Assembly (NCBI GenBank): GCA_964007475.1
Contig: OZ023273.1
Location: forward strand, 25,841,557 to 25,905,556
Length of the DNA: 64,000 nt
Origin: Hybos culiciformis
Lineage: Eukaryota; Arthropoda; Insecta; Diptera; Hybotidae
Direction: 5' to 3'
In this document: in pieces, positions 63,120 to 64,000 of the stretch
Position numbering within the stretch: position 1 is the stretch's first letter
Layout of the letters: every line of letters begins with the position of its first letter
Position numbers and translations under genes: made by a program
The notes under the pieces: generated by a model
Told to the model about the DNA's origin: nothing
Databases searched by the model: none
Seen by the model: the letters and a program-made list of their open reading frames with translations, nothing else

Positions 63120-63485
63120 AAGGTTGATTCACACAATCAGTCACGTCAAAGTTCCGTCACCGTTAAGTATCCGTCAATATCTTAACCTGTTTTTACACAC
63201 TTCACTCACGTCACCGTTCCGTCACCGTTTTTTTAGATACAAAATAAAAAATAAAAATTTGTTTTGTTTGTTTTGCTTTCAATTTCAAAAATACCGTCAG
63301 TCAAAAAACAAAATATCGTCGGAAAGTAATTTGATTTTGACGGCTCGTTGACGGTGGGGCGACTGATGGTTCGGTGACGTGACGGCGCCGGAAGGGTGTA
63401 GGTTGATAGTCCATTTAAGCTAACGATATTTTTTTGACTGAACGTGAAGGTGATTTGATGTGACTGATTTGTGTGAATTAACCTT
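63120..63485. mobile_element. TIR element (MITE) with TA target site and internal GTCACCG repeats
   Basis: The left end AAGGTTGATTCACACAATCA and the reverse complement of the right end AAGGTTAATTCACACAAATC are imperfect TIRs of about 30 bp, flanked by TA (63118-63119 and 63486-63487). Inside, copies of gtcaccgt and its complement ggtgacg occur in both arms, together with a GC-rich centre (about 63350-63400). It is 366 bp and non-coding; the 75-codon ORF at 63124-63351 is an artefact. The superfamily is uncertain beyond TA targeting. Confidence 0.82.
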
Positions 63486-63487
63486 TA

Positions 63488-64000
63488 TTCGTTAATATTA
63501 AATAAGTTTGGATGAAGATCTATAATCCATTTTCAAATTTAGAAATATGATTAAAAATTGATACATTGATTTAAATTTCTTAAATATTTTATAGGAATTT
63601 TTCAATAAAATCATTATTTTTTCAAGATTGATGAATATATTTTTAATTTCGGTTTCAAAATTCTTATTTTTTTGCTTAGTAATGAACACCTCTAATAGTG
63701 ATAACTTCTCGAAATAATTAAAAATTAGTTTAATTCCATGTCCTATAAATATAAAAACACAAAAACACAAAATTGATGAAAGGAATTTAATTTACGAGCT
63801 AAAAAGTAGAATTCCTAATCTCCAAAAATCTGGGTAGTGCAAGGGTATAATGGCAAATAGTTTTTGCAAAAAAACTTTTGTTCTAAATATTAAAATTAAA
63901 AATTTTATAAAAATTAATGTTAGCGATTCATAATCATTATGAATTTCAAAATTTAACTTTACTAAGCTTTTAGAAAATTTCAGAAAATATGCACAAATTT
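63488..64000. other. AT-rich non-coding stretch
   Basis: Nothing supported. The 90-codon minus-strand frame is Lys/Phe/Ile-rich and looks random. Confidence 0.5.

Noticed and set aside
1..64000. Search for CRISPR arrays, operons, prokaryotic promoters or ribosome binding sites
   Set aside because: The introns, gene structure and repeats are those of an insect nuclear genome. No regularly spaced direct repeat array with unique spacers is present.

Overview
The window is eukaryotic and almost certainly from an insect. It is extremely AT-rich (by eye about four fifths A+T), has spliceosomal introns, and is full of poly-A/T runs, simple repeats and small DNA transposons. The two genes that can be rebuilt exon by exon are insect-like: a modular serine protease of the ModSP/MSP/HP14 immune type, and an omega-amidase (NIT2). 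I cannot name the order or species from the sequence.

Layout. 1-28.2 kb has no confirmed gene. It holds an internally deleted hAT transposon (2885-3935) with a perfect 8-bp target duplication, a minisatellite (5811-6210), a few coding-looking plus-strand segments that could be terminal exons (7330, 10987, 11640, 12517), a GC-rich nested repeat region (21.5-23.1 kb) and a short non-autonomous Helitron (25194-25651, minus). 28.2-31.3 kb holds the complete coding sequence of the modular protease on the minus strand, in 7 exons (644 aa), including one GC-AG intron. 31.3-45.9 kb has no confirmed gene. It carries a long-palindrome foldback element inside a decayed minisatellite (36881-37161), a small hairpin MITE (38465-38622) and a tRNA-derived SINE head (39344-39500). 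45.9-47.3 kb holds the complete NIT2-like gene on the minus strand, in 5 exons (283 aa). 47.4-64 kb is again gene-poor: a long (AT)n tract, an unassigned 115-127 codon ORF (49141), several decayed repeats sharing short motifs, and two TIR elements with TA target sites (56684-57067 and 63120-63485).

Function. The protease has a signal peptide, four LDL-receptor class A modules, a sushi module, a Cys-rich Wonton-like segment and an S1 protease domain. This is the layout of the self-activating first protease of the Toll/melanization cascade. The NIT2-like enzyme is cytosolic housekeeping metabolism (alpha-ketoglutaramate/alpha-ketosuccinamate hydrolysis). The two genes are about 14 kb apart and have no evident functional link. 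Nothing here amounts to a multi-gene novel system. The items most worth a second look are the chymotrypsin-like pocket and non-basic activation site of the protease, its GC-AG intron, the mobile elements with readable target-site duplications, and short motifs shared by otherwise unlike repeats.
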